A stretch of 64,000 nucleotides of DNA, from NCBI RefSeq assembly GCF_003732425.1, contig NZ_MOBX01000015.1, positions 452,303 to 516,302 of the forward strand, written 5' to 3'. Positions within the stretch are counted from its first letter, which is position 1, and each line of letters begins with the position of its first letter. Position numbers and translations under genes: made by a program. This document shows, piece after piece, positions 16,289 through 25,276 of the stretch. Source of the DNA: Pseudomonas fluorescens. Lineage in GTDB: Bacteria; Pseudomonadota; Gammaproteobacteria; Pseudomonadales; Pseudomonadaceae. The notes below the pieces were generated by a model. The model had not been told where the DNA came from, searched no databases, and was given only the letters and a program-made list of their open reading frames with translations.

Positions 16289-16666
16289 ATGAAACTCGAT
16301 AAAAAGCTCGCCATCGCCCGTAGAAACCAGGAACTGGGCGGCGCCGTGCTCGGCACCAACAACTGCCACTTCGCCGAATTGAACCGTAACCGCAACATCT
16401 GGTGGTTCGACCTGCCGGTGTCGCGTCTGGCCGTTGGTCAGTACGAGTGGATTCACTTGCTGATGCACACACCGGCCACCGACGAACTGCTGCACCTGAA
16501 AGTGCCGACGGTGTTTCTGCGTGAAAAGCTTGAGGGCCTGGTGATTCGCAATGAGGGCAAGCGTAAAGCGGCATTGAGCCTGGAATTGAGTGCGGACAAG
16601 GATTCGTATCTGCAGGACATGCGTCCGGCGGGCACTAACGTGAATTTCGCGCCGTTCCGTCAGTAA
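16289..16666 (+). CDS. Conserved hypothetical protein (125 aa)
   Basis: The protein begins MKLDKKLAIARRNQELGGAV and contains NRNRNIWWFDLPVSRLAVGQYEWIHLLMHTP and a HLKVPTVFLREKLEGLVIRN block. It is soluble, mixed alpha/beta, with no signal peptide and no motif I can link to a function. AGGA lies about 5 bases before the chosen ATG; an in-frame ATG at 16265 is possible but lacks a ribosome site. A REP pair follows. The alternation of conserved-looking aromatic and charged residues suggests a real gene. Confidence 0.68.
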   Translation: MKLDKKLAIARRNQELGGAVLGTNNCHFAELNRNRNIWWFDLPVSRLAVGQYEWIHLLMHTPATDELLHLKVPTVFLREKLEGLVIRNEGKRKAALSLELSADKDSYLQDMRPAGTNVNFAPFRQ

Positions 16667-16680
16667 CAGCAAGAGCCAAA

Positions 16681-16768
16681 GCTTCGCGAGCAGGCTCGCT
16701 CCCACATTTGACTGTATTCCAACTGGAGGAACGCGGTTGAGTGTGGGAGCGAGCCTGCTCGCGAAGGC
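16681..16768. repeat. REP pair, GGGAGCGAGCCTGCTCGC family, inverted order
   Basis: The two copies face the opposite way from the other pairs (GCGAGCAGGCTCGCTCCCAC first, GTGGGAGCGAGCCTGCTCGC second). The pair lies between the hypothetical gene and the fadD1 terminator. Confidence 0.85.
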
Positions 16769-16807
16769 GGCCTCACAGCCACTACAAATCTACAGCCTGC
16801 AGCCGCA

Positions 16808-16836
16808 AAAAAAGCCCCGCATCTGCGGGGCTTTTT
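16808..16836. terminator. Intrinsic terminator of fadD1
   Basis: AAAGCCCCGC-ATCT-GCGGGGCTTTTT with an A-run to the left ends 4 bp from the fadD1 stop. It is usable from both strands. Confidence 0.9.
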
Positions 16837-16839
16837 GCT

Positions 16840-18537
16840 TTAGGCGGCGGACTTGGCCTTGATCTTCTTCAGTTCTTCATCACGCAACTCGCGGCGCAGG
16901 ATCTTGCCGACGTTGGTGGTCGGCAGCGTATCGCGGAATTCCACAGAACGCGGCACCTTGTAGCCGGTGACGTTGGCGCGCATGTGCTCCATCACTTGCT
17001 CTTTGGTCAGGTTCACGCCCGGTTTAACGACGATGAAAATCTTGATCGCCTCGCCCGATTTCTCGTCCGGAACGCCGATGGCCGCGCACTGCAACACACC
17101 CGGCAAGGTCGCCAGTACGTCTTCCAGTTCGTTCGGGTACACGTTGAAACCGGAGACCAGAATCATGTCTTTCTTGCGATCGACGATGCGCATGTAGCCG
17201 TCTGGCTGGATCAGCGCGATGTCACCGGTCTTCAGCCAGCCTTCGCTGTCGAGCATTTCATCGGTGGCTTCCTGACGCTGCCAGTAGCCCTTCATCACTT
17301 GCGGGCCTTTGACGCACAGTTCGCCGATTTCCCCCAGCGGCTGCTCGACACCGGCATCGTCGATGACTTTGCACAGCGTCGATGGCACCGGAATACCGAT
17401 GGTACCGATCTGGATGTTCTGGATCGGGTTGACCGTGGCCACCGGGCTGGTTTCGGTCATGCCGTAACCTTCGCAGATGGCGCAACCGGTGACCGCTTTC
17501 CAGCGCTCGGCAGCGGCCAGTTGCAGGGCCATGCCGCCGGACAAGGTGACCTTCAGCGCCGAGAAGTCCAGTTTGCGGAAACCTTCGTTGTTGCACAGCG
17601 CCACAAACAACGTGTTGAGGCCGACGAAACCGCTGAACTTCCACTTCGACAGTTCCTTGACCATCGCCGGCAGGTCGCGCGGATTGCTGATCAGGATGTT
17701 GTGGTTGCCGATCAGCATCATCGCCATGCAATGAAAGGTGAACGCGTAGATATGGTACAGCGGCAGCGGCGTGATCAGGATCTCGCAACCTTCATTGAGG
17801 TTGGAACCCATCAGCGCTTTGCACTGCAGCATGTTGGCGACGAGATTGCGGTGGGTCAGCATCGCGCCCTTGGCCACGCCGGTGGTGCCACCGGTGTATT
17901 GCAGCACCGCAACGTCGCCGCTGTCCGGGTTGGCTTCGGCCACCGGTTGGCCGTGGCCCTTGCTCAGCACGTCGTTGAACTTGACGGCTTTCGGCAGGTG
18001 ATAGGCCGGCACCATCTTCTTCACGTACTTGATGACGCTGTTGATCAGCAGGCGCTTGATCGGCGGCAGCAGGTCGGCGACTTCGGTGACGATCACGTGT
18101 TTGACGCCGGTTTTCGGCACCACGGCTTCGGCCAGATGCGCCATGTTCGCCAGGCAAACAAGGGCTTTAGCGCCAGAGTCGTTGAATTGGTGTTCCATTT
18201 CCCGCGCGGTGTACAGCGGGTTGGTGTTGACCACGATCAGCCCGGCGCGAATCGCACCGAAGACGGCCACCGGGTACTGCAGAACGTTGGGCAGTTGCAC
18301 GGCGATTCGATCGCCGGGCTGCAAATCGGTATGCTGTTGCAGATACGCGGCAAACGCACCGGACAATTCATACAGCTCACCGTAGGTGATTGTCTTGCCC
18401 AGGTTGCTGAAAGCCGGTTTGTTGGCGAAGCGTTGGCAGGATTGCTTCAACACTGCCTGAATGTTCGGATACTCGTCCGGATTGATGTCGGCAGCAATTC
18501 CAGCCGGGTATTTATCCTTCCAAAAGTCTTCGATCAT
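16840..18537 (-). CDS. fadD1: Long-chain fatty-acid-CoA ligase FadD1
   Basis: This 565-residue AMP-forming ligase activates long-chain fatty acids with ATP and CoA at the inner membrane for beta-oxidation. Landmarks are the P-loop YTGGTTGVAKGAMLTH (about residues 213-228), GYGMTETSP, the hinge region DGYMRIVDRKKDMILVSGFNVYPNELE, and the catalytic Lys region NVGKILRRELRDEE. The opening MIEDFWKDKYPAGIAADI and the pairing with a second fadD match the P. aeruginosa fadD1-fadD2 locus. It has its own 347-bp upstream region containing a REP pair, so it may be expressed separately from fadD2. Confidence 0.93.
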   Translation of the reverse strand: MIEDFWKDKYPAGIAADINPDEYPNIQAVLKQSCQRFANKPAFSNLGKTITYGELYELSGAFAAYLQQHTDLQPGDRIAVQLPNVLQYPVAVFGAIRAGLIVVNTNPLYTAREMEHQFNDSGAKALVCLANMAHLAEAVVPKTGVKHVIVTEVADLLPPIKRLLINSVIKYVKKMVPAYHLPKAVKFNDVLSKGHGQPVAEANPDSGDVAVLQYTGGTTGVAKGAMLTHRNLVANMLQCKALMGSNLNEGCEILITPLPLYHIYAFTFHCMAMMLIGNHNILISNPRDLPAMVKELSKWKFSGFVGLNTLFVALCNNEGFRKLDFSALKVTLSGGMALQLAAAERWKAVTGCAICEGYGMTETSPVATVNPIQNIQIGTIGIPVPSTLCKVIDDAGVEQPLGEIGELCVKGPQVMKGYWQRQEATDEMLDSEGWLKTGDIALIQPDGYMRIVDRKKDMILVSGFNVYPNELEDVLATLPGVLQCAAIGVPDEKSGEAIKIFIVVKPGVNLTKEQVMEHMRANVTGYKVPRSVEFRDTLPTTNVGKILRRELRDEELKKIKAKSAA

Positions 18538-18884
18538 GGAAGCCCACTCCTCAGCAACGCGAATTCTTCACCGCATTTGATGCGATTATTATTGGTGTGT
18601 GTTTGGTATTGGTGAATCTGGCTTTTATATAGGCCGAGAAGTCACAAAGCGCGCCGAGAGTAGCAGCTTTGCCAAGGGTCGACTAGAGCCAAAAGCGGCC
18701 CCTACAGTCATTATCATGACTCAAGACCACCTAGCAGTCATTTTAGAGCAAAAATCCTAAAGAACCTTAACACCCCCGGTTTCCGGGGCTTCACAGCAAA
18801 AGATCGCAGCCTTCGGCAGCTCCTACAGGAAACGCATTCCAATGTAGGAGCTGCCGAAGGCTGCGATCTTTTTGTTTTCAAGCC
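18538..18884. other. Gap between fadD2 and fadD1
   Basis: This 347-bp non-coding stretch is AT-rich next to fadD1 (about 18570-18650, where its promoter probably lies) and carries a REP pair next to the fadD2 stop. I see no clear PsrA/FadR operator. Confidence 0.5.
18798..18873. repeat. REP pair, GTAGGAGCTGCCGAAGGC family
   Basis: AGATCGCAGCCTTCGGCAGC and its inverted copy are separated by about 18 bp. Other copies lie near 25.3, 49.8 and 60.2 kb. The T-run at the end makes it a possible terminator for fadD2. Confidence 0.87.
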
Positions 18885-20573
18885 TTAAGCGATATCGCGC
18901 AACTCACGCCGCAGAATTTTCCCGACAGGCGTCATCGGCAATGACTCACGCAACACAATGTGTTTCGGCACTTTGTACGCAGTGAAATTCTCTTTGCAGT
19001 AGGCCTTGAGTTCTTCCAGGCTGACCCCGGTTTCCCGCGCCACCACAAACAGCTTCACCGCCTCCCCGGAACGCTCGTCCGGCACGCCGATCACCGCGCA
19101 GTTGGCCACTTTCGGGTGCGCCATCACTACGTCTTCAATTTCATTCGGATAAACGTTGAAACCGGAAACGATGATCATGTCCTTCTTGCGGTCGACGATG
19201 CGCACAAAACCGTCCGGATCGATCACCGCAATGTCACCGGACTTGAACCAGCCCTCGGCATCCAGCACTTCGGCAGTGGCTTCAGGCTGGTGCCAATAAC
19301 CTTTCATGATCTGCGGGCCCTTGATGCACAACTCGCCGCGCTCACCCATCGGCTGCTCGACACCGTCATCGTTGATGACTTTGAGCAACGTGCCCGGCAC
19401 CGGCAAGCCAACCGTGCCCAGCCGCGATTGATCGCCGTAAGGGTTGGTGCAGGCCACCGGTGAGGTTTCGGTGAGGCCGTAGCCCTCGGTGATGCGGCAA
19501 CCGGTCATCTGTTCCCAGCGCTCGGCGGTGGCTTTGACCAGCGCGGTACCGCCGGAGTTGGTGAGCTTCAGGCTGGAGAAATCGAGGGTCTTGAAATCCG
19601 GGTGATCCATCAGCGCCACGAACAAGGTGTTCAGGCCCAGCAGCGCCGAGAAGCGCCAGTTCTTCAGCTCCTTGATGAAGCCGGCAATGTCGCGCGGGTT
19701 GGTGATCAGTACGTTGTGGTTGCCGGAAACCATCATGCACATGCAGTTCGCGGTGAAGGCATAGATGTGATAAAGCGGCAGCGGCGCGATCATCACTTCC
19801 TGACCTTCGCGCAACAGCGGCTGGCCGTCCGGGCCGAGCTGCGCCAGGCAGGCGCGCACTTGCTGCATGTTCGCCACCAGATTGCCGTGGGTCAGCATCG
19901 CGCCTTTCGCCAGCCCGGTGGTGCCACCGGTGTATTGCAGCACGGCGATGTCGTCGAGGCTGACCTTCAGCGGCTTGATCCCCAGGCCGCGGCCCATGCG
20001 CAGCGCGCTCTTGAAGGAGATCGCCTGTGGCAGCGAATACGCCGGGACCATTTTCTTCACTTTGCTGACCACGGTGTTGACCAGCCAGCCCTTGGCGGTG
20101 GGCATCAGGTCGCCCATCTTCGCTTCGATCAGGTATTGAATGTCGGTGTCGGCCAGCACTTCCTGGACTTTCTGGCCGAACATGTTCAGGTACACCAGCG
20201 CCCGCGCGCCGGAATCCTTGAACTGATGACGCATCTCCCGCGCGGTATACAGCGGGTTGGTGTTGACCACGATCAGCCCGGCACGCAGTGCACCGAACAC
20301 GGCAATCGGGTAGTGCAGGATGTTGGGCATCTGCACGGCGATGCGATCCCCCGGAACCAGATCGGTATGCGCCTGCAAGTAACCGGCAAAGGCGGCGCTC
20401 TGGCGCTCAAGCTCGGCGTAGGTCAGGGTGATGCCCATGTTGCTGAACGCCGGGCGATCAGCGAACTTCTTGCAGGAACGCTCGAACACCTCGATCACCG
20501 ACTTGAACTCACCCATGTCGATGTCCAGCGGTACGCCGGCCGGGCGTTTGTCGTTCCAGAAATCAGGTTGCAT
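18885..20573 (-). CDS. fadD2: Long-chain fatty-acid-CoA ligase FadD2
   Basis: This 562-residue paralogue of the downstream fadD1 has the same adenylation motifs (YTGGTTGLAKGAMLTH, GYGLTETSP, DGFVRIVDRKKDMIIVSGFNVYPNEIE, PVGKILRRELRD). It starts MQPDFWNDKRPAGV at 20573 with AGAGGA upstream, like P. aeruginosa FadD2. There the two enzymes differ in chain-length preference and induction, with FadD2 favouring shorter chains. It is divergent from the hydrolase/phaJ1 pair, so this island handles fatty-acid release, activation and diversion. Confidence 0.92.
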   Translation of the reverse strand: MQPDFWNDKRPAGVPLDIDMGEFKSVIEVFERSCKKFADRPAFSNMGITLTYAELERQSAAFAGYLQAHTDLVPGDRIAVQMPNILHYPIAVFGALRAGLIVVNTNPLYTAREMRHQFKDSGARALVYLNMFGQKVQEVLADTDIQYLIEAKMGDLMPTAKGWLVNTVVSKVKKMVPAYSLPQAISFKSALRMGRGLGIKPLKVSLDDIAVLQYTGGTTGLAKGAMLTHGNLVANMQQVRACLAQLGPDGQPLLREGQEVMIAPLPLYHIYAFTANCMCMMVSGNHNVLITNPRDIAGFIKELKNWRFSALLGLNTLFVALMDHPDFKTLDFSSLKLTNSGGTALVKATAERWEQMTGCRITEGYGLTETSPVACTNPYGDQSRLGTVGLPVPGTLLKVINDDGVEQPMGERGELCIKGPQIMKGYWHQPEATAEVLDAEGWFKSGDIAVIDPDGFVRIVDRKKDMIIVSGFNVYPNEIEDVVMAHPKVANCAVIGVPDERSGEAVKLFVVARETGVSLEELKAYCKENFTAYKVPKHIVLRESLPMTPVGKILRRELRDIA

Positions 20574-20773
20574 TGTTCTTGTCCTCTTTACCTGAGCTGA
20601 TCCGGGGCCGCTTTCTGTCATTTCTGAAAAAGCGGAGCTTCACGGACACTAGCAGCTATGGCCATTGAGGCAAATATGGACAAAGCCGTCATTGACCGTG
20701 TGAATCTTCCTGCCGTGGCGTGGGCTGATCAGACGCGCTATACAATGATCCGACTCTGAGCAAAGGAATCGCC

Positions 20774-21718
20774 ATGATCCACGACACCCTATGGCTGGAC
20801 GCGAGTGACCGCAGCCGCCTGTTCGTCAATCAATGGCTGCCGGCAACGCCGTTGAAAGCGGTGATCCTGCTGGCCCATGGCATGGCGGAACACAGCGGCC
20901 GCTACGCACGGTTGGCCGACACGTTTTGCGACAAAGGATATGGCGTGTACGCGCCGGATTTGCGTGGACATGGCAAAACCGCCAATCACGGTACCCTCGG
21001 CCACTTCGCCGATGACGACGGCTGGTGCAAAGTGCTCGGTGATCTGGCCAGCCTCAATCAGCACATCGGCCAGCAGCACCCCGGCGTGCCGATCATCCTG
21101 CTGGGGCACAGCATGGGCAGCTACATCGCCCAGGGTTATCTGCTGCATCACAGCGCCAGCCTGCACGGGGCGATTCTCAGTGGTTCCAACTTTCAGCCCG
21201 TTGCGCTGTACCGAGCTGCGCGGCAGATCGCTCGCCTGGAAAAACTGCGTCAGGGCGGCAAGGGTCGCAGTGCGTTGATCGAATGGCTGTCGTTCGGCTC
21301 GTTCAACAAAAAATTCAAACCGGCGCGCACGCCGTTCGACTGGCTGAGCCGCGATCCGGCCGAGGTCGACAAGTACGCTGTCGATCCACTGTGCGGCTTT
21401 CGTTGCACCAATCAACTGTGGATCGACCTGCTCGGCGGCTTGCAGCAGATCAGCAAAGCGTCCAATCTCGCGCAGATCGACCCGGGCCTGCCGCTGCTGG
21501 TAATCGGCGGCGAATGTGATCCGGTGAGTGAAGGCAAGCGTCTGACAGATCTGGCCACTGCCTTGCGCACGGCCGGCAGCCAGCACCTGCAACTGAAGAT
21601 CTACCCGCAGGCGCGGCACGAATTGTTCAACGAAACCAACCGCGACGAAGTGATCGCGGATGTGCTGGCCTGGATCGATCAGGCCCTGAGCCATCCACGC
21701 CCTCAGCGCAGCGAATAA
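20774..21718 (+). CDS. Alpha/beta hydrolase, monoacylglycerol lipase / lysophospholipase-like
   Basis: This 314-residue cytosolic serine hydrolase has the oxyanion segment LLAHGMAEHSGRYARLAD, the GVYAPDLRGHGKT strand, the nucleophile elbow GHSMGSYIAQGY (Ser about residue 115), the acid region IGGECDPVSEGKRL, and the catalytic His in QARHELFNETNRDEV. This matches the PldB / monoglyceride-lipase group (Hydrolase_4). It sits divergent from fadD2 and 42 bp before phaJ1, as in P. aeruginosa PA3301-PA3302. It probably frees fatty acids for FadD. Confidence 0.9.
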   Translation: MIHDTLWLDASDRSRLFVNQWLPATPLKAVILLAHGMAEHSGRYARLADTFCDKGYGVYAPDLRGHGKTANHGTLGHFADDDGWCKVLGDLASLNQHIGQQHPGVPIILLGHSMGSYIAQGYLLHHSASLHGAILSGSNFQPVALYRAARQIARLEKLRQGGKGRSALIEWLSFGSFNKKFKPARTPFDWLSRDPAEVDKYAVDPLCGFRCTNQLWIDLLGGLQQISKASNLAQIDPGLPLLVIGGECDPVSEGKRLTDLATALRTAGSQHLQLKIYPQARHELFNETNRDEVIADVLAWIDQALSHPRPQRSE

Positions 21719-21760
21719 TTTTTTGTGGATTCACTGAATCCGTCACAGGAATCGAGACCG

Positions 21761-22231
21761 ATGACCCAGGTTACCAACATCCCTTACGAAGCCCTCGAAG
21801 TCGGCCAGACCGCCAGCTACAGCAAGACCGTCGAAGAGCGTGACATCCAGTTGTTCGCCGCGATGTCGGGCGACCACAACCCGGTGCACCTGGACGCCGA
21901 GTTTGCCGCAGCGAGCATGTTCAAGGAGCGTATCGCTCACGGTATGTTCAGTGGCGCGCTGATCAGTGCCGCCGTTGCCTGCGAGCTGCCTGGGCCGGGC
22001 ACTATTTATATCGGCCAGCAGATGAGCTTTCAGAAGCCGGTGAAGATCGGTGACACGCTGACCGTACGCCTGGAAATCCTCGAGAAGCTGCCGAAGTTTC
22101 GGGTGCGCATTGCCACTCGCGTATTCAACCAGCGTGACGAGTTGGTGGTGGATGGCGAGGCTGAGATTCTGGCGCCGCGCAAGCAGCAGACGGTGACGTT
22201 GCCGACTTTGCCGGCGATCAGCATTGGCTGA
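21761..22231 (+). CDS. phaJ1: (R)-specific enoyl-CoA hydratase PhaJ1 (MaoC-like)
   Basis: This 156-residue hot-dog-fold protein hydrates trans-2-enoyl-CoA to (R)-3-hydroxyacyl-CoA, diverting beta-oxidation intermediates into polyhydroxyalkanoate. The MaoC catalytic block is intact: FAAMSGDHNPVHLDAEFAA (catalytic Asp and His) and RIAHGMFSGALISA. The length and both ends (MTQVTNIPYEALEVGQ, LPAISIG) agree with P. aeruginosa PhaJ1. I used the ATG at 21761, preceded by CACAGGA, rather than an upstream in-frame codon. It follows the lipase-like gene closely. Confidence 0.92.
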   Translation: MTQVTNIPYEALEVGQTASYSKTVEERDIQLFAAMSGDHNPVHLDAEFAAASMFKERIAHGMFSGALISAAVACELPGPGTIYIGQQMSFQKPVKIGDTLTVRLEILEKLPKFRVRIATRVFNQRDELVVDGEAEILAPRKQQTVTLPTLPAISIG

Positions 22232-22262
22232 TTGATTTGTGGTGTGTCAGTGAGAGCTTTTC

Positions 22263-22424
22263 CCCCTCACCCCAGCCCTCTCCCCCAGGGGGGCGAGGGG
22301 GAAAGGGAGCCGATCTTGATGCTTTTCAAAACCTGAGTTCACCTCAGATCGCTCAAGTCGGTGTATCTCCAACAGCCACCTCGGTCAGTCCCCTCTCCCT
22401 CCGGGAGAGGGCTAGGGTGAGGGG
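22263..22424. repeat. REP pair, CCCTCACCCCAGCCCTCTCCC family
   Basis: CCCCTCACCCCAGCCCTCTC and the inverse GAGAGGGCTAGGGTGAGGGG bracket about 115 bp. A second pair is at 29.4-29.6 kb and a half copy at 54.3 kb. Confidence 0.85.
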
Positions 22425-22444
22425 CTTCTGCTTTTTCCAGACAC

Positions 22445-22473
22445 AAAAAACGCCAGACTAGCTGGCGTTTTTT
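22445..22473. terminator. Bidirectional intrinsic terminator
   Basis: CGCCAG-ACTAG-CTGGCG is flanked by A6 and T6. It lies between the convergent phaJ1 and DUF2383 genes. Confidence 0.88.
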
Positions 22474-22488
22474 CTACCCGACAAACGC

Positions 22489-22956
22489 TTACGAACGGGC
22501 GCGAGCCTGGTTACGCAGGGCTTTCACCTGGTCGTGATTGCGTTGTACGCCGTGGTACTGGCGTTCAACCAGATCACGAATACCGACCAGATTGTGCTTG
22601 CTGATTTTCTCGAGGGCTTCTTTGTAGGCCTTCAGTGCGTGGTCTTCACCACGCTCGGCTTCGTTCAGCACAGCCTCTTCGTCTTTGCCAGTGAACATGG
22701 CTTTGACGTCGACCCAGCGACGGTGCAGGTCACCGCTGACGCTGGTGGAGGTTTCCGGATCGCCGCCCAGTTTGCGAACTTCGGCTTGCAGTTCTGCTGC
22801 AGCGGTTGCGCAATCAGCGGAGCGAGTCACGAACAGGGTTTTCAGTTCTGGATGCTTGATGTCTTCAGCGCAAGTCTTGAACCCTTCCTGACCGTCCTTG
22901 CTGGTTTCAATCAGGTCATTGAGTACAGAGATGGCTTCTTTATTCATGTCGGTCAT
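22489..22956 (-). CDS. PA2169-family (DUF2383) four-helix-bundle protein
   Basis: This 155-residue protein begins MTDMNKEAISVLNDLIETSKDGQEGFKTCAEDI and contains LQAEVRKLGGDPETSTSVSGDLHRRWVDVKAMFTGKDEEAVLNEAERGEDHALKAYKEAL. This is the ferritin-like DUF2383 / PA2169 pattern with E-x-x-E-R-G-E-D acidic residues on the helices. No enzyme activity is known for the family, which is often stress- or anaerobiosis-induced. It is a single gene with an intrinsic terminator downstream. Confidence 0.88.
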   Translation of the reverse strand: MTDMNKEAISVLNDLIETSKDGQEGFKTCAEDIKHPELKTLFVTRSADCATAAAELQAEVRKLGGDPETSTSVSGDLHRRWVDVKAMFTGKDEEAVLNEAERGEDHALKAYKEALEKISKHNLVGIRDLVERQYHGVQRNHDQVKALRNQARARS

Positions 22957-23161
22957 TTTTCAATTCCTTGCGATTGGTTGAAGATGCAAGGGATATTGCA
23001 GTGTGCGTGCCAGCTTTTTTATTTTTAAAAAACCGTTTTAAATCAATAACTTAAAGATAAGTGAACTATCTGTATCACGGTTATTTGCATGATCTGTCAT
23101 TTGGCCTGCATGCAGAATGCCTGTATTTTCCAAGCTGTTTTGAAGCCAGACGATCTCACCG

Positions 23162-23398
23162 ATGAACCCTGAAAAACTCGAACTGCTAATCACCCGCGAA
23201 ATGCCCTTCGGCAAATACAAAGGCCGGATCATTGCCGACCTGCCGGGGCCATACCTGAACTGGTTTGCCCGCGAAGGTTTCCCGCACGGCGAGCTCGGTG
23301 GCTTGCTCGCGCTGATGCAGGAGATCGACCATAACGGCCTCTCGGACCTGCTCGAACCGCTGCGCGCCAAACACGGCAAACCTGCTCCGCGCCACTGA
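23162..23398 (+). CDS. DUF3820-family small protein
   Basis: This 78-residue protein carries the DUF3820 signature MPFGKYKGRIIADLPGPYLNWF (about residues 14-35), a G-K-Y/F-[KR]-G motif related to a nucleic-acid-interacting fold in exonucleases, followed by an acidic helix. The biochemical role is unknown. The gap to the next gene is only 30 bp, so the two are probably in one operon. Confidence 0.85.
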   Translation: MNPEKLELLITREMPFGKYKGRIIADLPGPYLNWFAREGFPHGELGGLLALMQEIDHNGLSDLLEPLRAKHGKPAPRH

Positions 23399-23428
23399 AG
23401 CGCCCTCCTCTCTCAGAGTCAGTCGACC

Positions 23429-24610
23429 ATGCCCGATAACACCCGCCGTGCCCGTGACGAAGCCTTCTGGCAAACGTTCGCCGATCGTTACGACGCTCAA
23501 CCCGGCCCCGTGAACCTGGAGAACGGTTACTTCGGGCGCATGTCGCGCACGGTGATCGAGGAGTACCAGCGCAATATCGAGCTGATCAACAACAGTAACT
23601 CGGTGTACGTGCGCCAGCGTTTCGAACAGCACGACAACCTCGATATCCGCGCACAACTGGCCGAGCTGATTGGCGTGCGCGCGCAGAGCGTGGCCTTCAC
23701 CCGCAATGCCACCGAAGGCCTGCAATCGCTGATTCGCAACTACAACCGCTTACAGCCGGGCGATCAGGTGCTGATCAGTGATCTGGAATACGACACGGTC
23801 AAAGGCGCTATGCGCTGGCTGGCCAGGCAGCGCGGCGCCGAGGTGATCGAGATTGCCCACGCACATCCGGCAAGCTACGACAGCTTGGTCGAGACTTACC
23901 GCGAAGCCTTCGTCGGTCATCCGCAAATCAAGCTGATGGCCCTGACTCACGTCACTCACCGCACCGGTCTGGTCATGCCGGTGCAAGCCATCGCCGCGCT
24001 CGCCAAAGAGCATGGCGTCGATGTCATCCTCGACGGCGCCCATGCACTCGGTCAGATCGAGTTCGACCTTGACGCCCTCGGCATCGCGTTCGCCGGGTAC
24101 AACCTGCACAAATGGATCGGTGCACCGCTCACCCTCGGCTTCCTCTATATCGCGCCGCAACGCCTGGCCGACATTGATCCGGACATGGGCGAGATGCATT
24201 ACCCGGCTAATGACATCCGCGCGCGCACGTCGTACAGCACGCCCAACATTCCGGCGCTGATGACCTTGCCGCTGGTGTTCGAGGAGCACCGGTCCCTCGG
24301 CGGCGCTCCGGCCAAAGGCGCTCGCCTCAATTATCTGCGCAACCTGTGGGTCAGCGCGGTGCGGCACTTGCCGAGCATCGAGGTGATGACGCCAGACGAC
24401 CCACGGCTGTATTGCGGCATCACATCCATGCGCTTCACCCGGCATGACGATCAACAGGCGATGGCCGAGCGTTTGCTCAACGACTACAACCTGTTCACCG
24501 TGGTGCGCCACGGCGCTGCCAGCGGGCCGAGCATCCGCATTACACCGGGGCTGACCACCACGGCGGCCGACATGCAGTTACTGGTGCGCGCGCTGAACGA
24601 GCTGCGCTAA
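23429..24610 (+). CDS. Class V aminotransferase (isopenicillin-N-epimerase/cysteine-desulfurase-like fold)
   Basis: This 393-residue fold-type I PLP enzyme has GYFGRMSRTVIEEYQRNIELINNSNSVYVRQRF near the N-terminus, TRNATEGLQSLIRNY (PLP phosphate contacts), DLEYDTVKGAMRWLARQRG, ALTHVTHRTGLVMPVQAI, and the cofactor-Asp loop DVILDGAHALGQIEFDLD. The Schiff-base Lys is in GYNLHKWIGAPLTLGFLY. It resembles the isopenicillin N epimerase-like group, whose members have diverse, mostly unknown substrates. Its stop codon overlaps the last bases of the convergent dioxygenase-like gene. Confidence 0.87.
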   Translation: MPDNTRRARDEAFWQTFADRYDAQPGPVNLENGYFGRMSRTVIEEYQRNIELINNSNSVYVRQRFEQHDNLDIRAQLAELIGVRAQSVAFTRNATEGLQSLIRNYNRLQPGDQVLISDLEYDTVKGAMRWLARQRGAEVIEIAHAHPASYDSLVETYREAFVGHPQIKLMALTHVTHRTGLVMPVQAIAALAKEHGVDVILDGAHALGQIEFDLDALGIAFAGYNLHKWIGAPLTLGFLYIAPQRLADIDPDMGEMHYPANDIRARTSYSTPNIPALMTLPLVFEEHRSLGGAPAKGARLNYLRNLWVSAVRHLPSIEVMTPDDPRLYCGITSMRFTRHDDQQAMAERLLNDYNLFTVVRHGAASGPSIRITPGLTTTAADMQLLVRALNELR

Positions 24611-25185
24611 AACACCGCGCCCGTGGACTTTTCGTAGCCGGCAAGGCCGATCTGCGACGACACCGCAAAGGTGTCGACGCCGATCGTCTGGGAACCGAAG
24701 CAGCCATCCTCCACACCTGCCCCGGCAATCGGTCGCAACTCCAGCCGCGAGGCGTCATTCCCGACGGCCTCACAGCGGCAGGCACAGGGTAGATGCAGCC
24801 GTCCGTTCCAGGCTTCATGATGTGCTTGCGAACGTTGATCGTCGCTGGCGATGTACACGGCCATGGCGATACACGAAGCCCCGGCAGAGGGCCGATCCGG
24901 GTAAACACTGGTAAACCGTACGATGCCTTGACTGTCGGTCGACTGGGTTCCACACAGAGCATTGGCGCCAATGTGCTGTTCGATCCGGACCCGGGCGCCA
25001 ACCACCGGTTCACCGGTCATGGCGTCGACCAGGCTCAGACGCAAAACCAGTGGCAGGCCTTCAATGCCGCCACTGATGTTACGCACCTTGCCTTCGGTTT
25101 TGCGCCAGTCGAAGCTGGCCGGGACTTGAGTGTTCCGTTGCCGCAGCGGTGTCTGGGGCAAGGCTACTGATTGATGGTCATCCAT
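24607..25185 (-). CDS. Intradiol-dioxygenase-like protein, apparently lacking the iron ligands
   Basis: This 192-residue protein aligns by eye with the core of stand-alone intradiol ring-cleavage dioxygenases: LPLVLRLSLVDAMTGEPVVGARVRIEQ (residues 45-70), LCGTQSTDSQGIVRFTSVYP (77-96), then AGASCIAMAVYI (101-112). Catalytic members have Tyr, Tyr, His, His iron ligands in a G-x-Y-S-G loop, 'YPGWY' and 'HIH'. Here the loop is deleted, YPGWY is YPDRP, and HIH is CIA. The C-terminal half is unusually Cys-rich (LPCACRC at 132-138, GCFG at 161-164). This suggests a non-catalytic or repurposed protein. There is no signal peptide. Confidence 0.65.
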   Translation of the reverse strand: MDDHQSVALPQTPLRQRNTQVPASFDWRKTEGKVRNISGGIEGLPLVLRLSLVDAMTGEPVVGARVRIEQHIGANALCGTQSTDSQGIVRFTSVYPDRPSAGASCIAMAVYIASDDQRSQAHHEAWNGRLHLPCACRCEAVGNDASRLELRPIAGAGVEDGCFGSQTIGVDTFAVSSQIGLAGYEKSTGAVF

Positions 25186-25276
25186 GAGGCGTTCTCTCTT
25201 CCGTAAGATGAACGCAGATTAGCGCCACGCAAACGCGGCTGTGCGGTAACTATGTATCGCGTCGTAACGGTGTCGA

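Noticed and set aside
16741..18615. 624-residue open frame antisense to fadD1
   Set aside because: It starts inside a REP element and mirrors the ligase gene; its composition is rich in His, Gln and Arg, as in other antisense shadows.
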